Assembly (NCBI GenBank): GCA_963210315.1
Contig: OY723306.1
Span: 1,750,787 to 1,814,786, forward strand
Length of the DNA: 64,000 bases
Reading direction: 5' to 3'
Origin: Rhynchopus euleeides
Taxonomy: Eukaryota; Euglenozoa; Diplonemea; Diplonemida; Diplonemidae
Made by a program: the position numbers and the translations under genes
In this document: piece by piece, positions 62,501-64,000 of the stretch
How positions within the stretch are numbered: position 1 is the stretch's first letter
How the letters are laid out: each line of letters starts with the position of its first letter
The notes under the pieces: generated by a model
The model's database searches: none
Seen by the model: the letters and a program-made list of their open reading frames with translations, nothing else
What the model was told of the DNA's origin: nothing

Positions 62501-63986
62501 CTGCCGTCACGGCCACCTCCACCCCAGCCCAGACGAGACACGCGAGCGACAGGAACCCCAGCCCCCAGACCCCGCCCGACAGGGCCCCCGCCGACGCCAG
62601 GACCGGCAACACCTCTGCCACTCGCTCCGCCCGACTCACCCGACGCAGCGCGTCCAGCCCGGCGCCGATCCGGTCCTCCGAGCGGCGGACGGAGGCAGGC
62701 AGGAGAACCTCCAGGCGCGGCCTGCGGGCCACCCATCGGGATCGCCTGCGGGCCCTCCACGACCAGCGAGGGAGCCAGCCGCGTCGGTTGGCCAGGCGGC
62801 GCTGCCGTACCATCGCCGAGCCCACCAGCACCCACCCGCCCGTCGCCAGCCCGTATGCGGACGCCGCCACCACTCCTGCCCGTAGATCGCTCGCAGATAG
62901 GACCTCAACCCAGAGCGCGCCGGCGGCGATCACGGCCGCCCCGCCCAGGCCCGCCGCCAGCCCGCACGCCTCCGTGAACCCCGGGAGCACACCCGCCGCC
63001 CTGCCCGACACCCTCAGCCAGCGCACCACCCGGCTCACCCGCCCTAGGGCCCAGGAAATGCCCCGCGCCGCTCTTGATGGGGACAGCCCCGCAGCCAGCA
63101 GTACGGGCAGGACCCCCAACCCCCACCACCAGGCCCAGGCCGTCTCTCCCTGTAGTGCGACCCACCTAGGCTCCCAGACGAAGACGAACCCCCAGCACGC
63201 AGCAGCTGACGAGGCCCAGGCGCGTTCCACCCCGCCCGCCACCACCCAGCAGCACCCTCCCACCACCGCTGCTCTCCACGCTTTCGACTGCCCCCACACA
63301 CTGTGCATCAGCCTCGTCGCCCGTCTCCGCCCGACTGCCCACCAGCCTCGCGCCCGGCACCGACTCAGGGCAAATACAGCCGGCCACCAGCTCCAGCCCA
63401 GCGTCCCCGCCACCACCACCGCCCACCCAAGAGTCGCCCTTACCCAGCCAACCCCCCAGTACCCGCCCAGGGGGGGGAGCTCGGGGGAGGGGGGTGGAAA
63501 GACATAAGCTGGGAGGGGGGAGCCCGGGACGGGGGGGGGACCACACGACACTCCCTCCCACCATCCCCCACAACGCGGGCAGAGCCCATCTCGTCCCCCC
63601 CTGTCAGCTATCACGCCGGGGGCGCCGTACTTGGCCCCGCGGGGGCGGCTAAGCGGCTTCCGCCGCTCCAGAGGCCCTGCGGGCGTGGTCTCTGCAGCGG
63701 TGACCGCCGCTGCCTGCTCGGGGGGGGGCCGCGGCCCTTCCGCAGCCGTCGGGGAGTGCCGTTGGGGGGTGCATGAAGCCGGTGGGTCAGACCGGTGTGC
63801 TGTTGTTGGGGGGGGGCCCGTGTGGGCCCCGCCCTCCCCCGGCTCCGCCTGTCCCGGTGCTGCCGCCGCCGCCGCAGCCGTTGCTGCCGCTGCTCCCGCC
63901 GCTACCGGGGGCGACCCGGGCTGCCCACGTGCGGGGGGTTGCGACCCCCGCGCCGCTGCCGCTACCGGGGGCGGCCCGGGCTGCAC
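56571..63986 (-). CDS. REL-type non-LTR retrotransposon polyprotein with two OTU-like domains
   Basis: One open frame of 2471 residues; the frame may begin beyond the window edge. Order: Pro/Ala-rich repeats (1-150); about seven hydrophobic, Trp-rich segments (176-490); OTU-like cysteine-protease domain 1 (about 560-680) with GDCLF (Cys near 574) and a later NHYEG His; Cys/His fingers (about 735-800); reverse transcriptase (about 1020-1330) with LKIDYANAFN as motif A and WYLDDG as motif C (near 1239; YxDD is commoner); CHECGD...H...C knuckle (about 1560-1580); restriction-like endonuclease with PAD near 1621 and IDVTV near 1638; OTU-like domain 2 (about 1870-2005) with GDCAFDAL and GHYVPL; Cys/His finger (about 2040-2070, CEKCRRPFD...CGRCW...CASC); three GGGSxTxNTAPSG repeats; basic C-terminus. 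RT plus C-terminal REL places it with R2/NeSL-like elements. It copies its RNA into target DNA at an endonuclease nick; the OTU domains may process the polyprotein or remove ubiquitin. Confidence 0.85.
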   Translation of the reverse strand: MQPGPPPVAAAARGSQPPARGQPGSPPVAAGAAAATAAAAAAAPGQAEPGEGGAHTGPPPTTAHRSDPPASCTPQRHSPTAAEGPRPPPEQAAAVTAAETTPAGPLERRKPLSRPRGAKYGAPGVIADRGGRDGLCPRCGGWWEGVSCGPPPVPGSPLPAYVFPPPSPELPPLGGYWGVGWVRATLGWAVVVAGTLGWSWWPAVFALSRCRARGWWAVGRRRATRLMHSVWGQSKAWRAAVVGGCCWVVAGGVERAWASSAAACWGFVFVWEPRWVALQGETAWAWWWGLGVLPVLLAAGLSPSRAARGISWALGRVSRVVRWLRVSGRAAGVLPGFTEACGLAAGLGGAAVIAAGALWVEVLSASDLRAGVVAASAYGLATGGWVLVGSAMVRQRRLANRRGWLPRWSWRARRRSRWVARRPRLEVLLPASVRRSEDRIGAGLDALRRVSRAERVAEVLPVLASAGALSGGVWGLGFLSLACLVWAGVEVAVTAARLRESEMRDAVTLDLWRSVQPMRRTRLLCATSERPPLFLGPRDLCGGDLEMEEDWTGVDEVLSQFGGSRVPNQATGDCLFAALTPTAALPSHDDIVGMRSELSRRAGDASVKPQLLRLLGDARRVEEYRAGLAGAAHGDHLALHLAAGAWDLSVVVVQEGRGQAIRVDPRRPKKQGPAPADVRVVALSGNHYEGVAMPLARRRALRESAAPAHLSPATCRDACPAALGEGAQEAEGAGLGDVRRRWFCPLTACAGSALHRHTPYSSKETLRKHAQAHADQGEEFPPSALRLLGMKKCMWCSKVMSTSLDSCVKCRPRGATPVVPNRRAPSAAEAADAGRLPPLESIHTERVGVSLSVPGAILRPAAVAYSQALWDVAANSSSTTAWLRLLLVPKTLFRTYRGGKKKQLLAKRAREEAIILWREGRASELWRRARTEAPGPGRVEAAPTWEETEEAVVQAARQGRYSAAMARTRSAGLAPATPATKAKLLAMHPEADSPAISAATRVVPADATPAEVFKALKGLPRGTGAGPSGLRADHLRELVQVEGVDVLPALTAVVNVLRRGEAPPQLARHIAGASLVALPKPDAGIRPIAVGETLRRLVAKTLTADVREQAGKLLLKGRQVGVAVDGGLEAATAVVKDFAARNRGADKVLLKIDYANAFNMVNRQAFIDAVRRDLPELSAWVEWCYASPSALIYRGEVLESQRGVQQGDPLGPLLFSLAIRQLTEDLGKLPGVEGSVWYLDDGTLMGSPGAVGHAFAILERRSAELGLVVARRKCEVISLNGHSVEGLRGAGLDVAATEKERATRMDLLHHNFEFLGAPVGDAEFCERVMDTKLREKFIPNLRQLHHLQDAQVAMTLLRHCEGFCKLVFQMRAIGYAGREYLRQYDKEIGMVLASVLGDRDGTLPDDARDQAALPVRLGGMGIRRSEDHITAAALAAASSFFPLCVQLDSGYRWDADAWRVAATAHNELVAEADWVDPHKRPGEPLRQRDLSLAIISRQHETLLAEADVLSKGRQLSASLPGAGAWVTVTPEQQFAMGREEYQVAARLRLGLVVFAPGSRCHECGDAMDVLGAHVFSCQASADRIKRHDAVKLGVLGLARDAGLGPQLEPNHLLLGGGKPADVFLPCGIGESRGRAIDVTVWSTCAESARQGAARARGYTASRAEASKHRKHGARCQEVEIAFSAFALEQSGGMGPEAVRLFRHLVSFAVDHKLGDRAELTRSWAARIVVPLMRAVGRSSLRRGALCTDLRSGQTRERVLPDPLVGVEPDYFFAPDTDLAPAPHFDGHMDAEDFMCDPDDAAGPEEPTPEPEPAPPRRPRPPPPPAEGDLPQPAGGVAADPLAQLLEWRGQTDGRLSLSSLQQQARLGLVEPDGWSFRVGDCAFDALATLGARSVKQSSGWLRQEAVRRAMRDPDLRMRVEEGPNQWAEQMMRAGSDDVRTWADFIALAAAARVTRCVVLVLIDNHQPMLLSPVGAGAVVDAHCLRRTGGQHGHYVPLVMPEPMRQHLAGLPPKPMAADVTGCDGDSPMQMVRQGGSAGQVEECEKCRRPFDRSARHHACGRCWRKVCASCAVRGERCPGYIDRVAVDVDAPDPAEQPAVTPDLREVLESARARPRRRKPIPSRMHDTPMGPRQPSAPHDSSGAAHHPTRVKEEVAEEPVAPGQDVEMHQGGGSQTSNTAPSGAPSATHGHSVPPAESASRAAPAPMQGQAQHAECPPSGSGATENHQGGGSQTSNTAPSGVPSAAPVTAAGAQPSGPAQAARRRQGGGSHTFNTAPSGTSGGTAPGGAGGIQGVAATMMRNAAQARRDGQRRSRTAASSRRLEELRQGDAAGPMEFDDDPANVWEPEDDLQAIDAYGDDETPAANIPALQELAASRVWAEGVVARARGMAPCVSMGGAIPRTVEAWRHCFHPSYGLCPLSPRVAGDVAAEWLQARILQGGAQAEPGNQTREPGVSLRVYMRKLQTEVERGE
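57130..57490 (-). repeat. In-frame repeat in the retrotransposon C-terminal region
   Basis: Three copies of a unit encoding GGGS(Q/H)T(S/F)NTAPSG, spaced about 110-180 bp apart, with nearly identical nucleotides. This suggests recent internal duplication. Confidence 0.8.
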
Positions 63987-63995
63987 TCGTGTGGG
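63890..63995. repeat. Two direct repeats of about 59 bp at the 5' end of the retrotransposon frame
   Basis: GCCGCTACCGGGGGCG + CCCGGGCTGC and the following GTG-GGGGG stretch occur at about 63898 and 63957. They encode the Pro-Pro-Val-Ala-Ala repeats. Promoter-like tandem repeats are common at 5' ends of non-LTR elements, but the window ends here. Confidence 0.6.
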
Positions 63996-64000
63996 GGGCT

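Overview
This is a window of nuclear DNA from a unicellular eukaryote, most likely an alga or other protist. Evidence for this: GC-rich coding exons joined by short spliceosomal introns (donor GTATG, acceptor CAG), a Slo/BK-type potassium channel, a MAPKKK-like kinase, an SRP14 homologue, and many eukaryotic DNA transposons and one REL-type non-LTR retrotransposon. I cannot name the lineage. The TVGFGD channel filter and the style of the genes would fit an alveolate, haptophyte or related alga, but that is inference.

Region 1 (about 0.6-25 kb) is gene-bearing, with all recognisable cellular genes on the + strand: an adrenodoxin-like [2Fe-2S] ferredoxin (625-3203, one repeat-filled 1.65-kb intron), a five-exon BK-like K+ channel (7260-12113), SRP14 (13924-about 14454 or beyond), a single-exon protein with a multi-membrane-span N-terminus and a STE11/MAPKKK-like kinase domain (17157-19823), and an unrecognised coiled-coil/Cys-cluster protein (23051-24682). 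A truncated transposase-like gene on the - strand (15499-16695) is cut by a small MITE. A nested palindromic MITE complex (5776-7123) ends about 137 bp before the channel start codon.

Region 2 (about 26-33 kb) is a mosaic. It has a degenerate satellite built of 40-50-bp units, two orphan exons (one unrecognised, one resembling a class III nucleotide cyclase), and 157-bp and 258-bp high-identity repeats, the first rich in hairpins.

Region 3 (about 33-53 kb) is a transposon island. It holds an apparently intact hAT transposase (33707-36361) with palindromic subterminal repeats, then a nested 8.9-kb block (39721-48580) with segmental duplications, a hAT-like non-autonomous element whose empty site is preserved in the other duplicate, MITEs with TA or 3-bp target duplications, and a frameshifted hAT-like transposase. 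After that come four different terminal-inverted-repeat elements lined up end to end with TA-N4-TA junctions (49525-53028).

Region 4 (56.5-64 kb) is one 2471-codon open frame on the - strand: a REL-type (R2/NeSL-like) retrotransposon whose polyprotein carries two separate OTU-like domains around the RT and endonuclease, a predicted multi-span hydrophobic N-terminal part, and a C-terminal zinc finger. It is the most unusual coding unit in the window.
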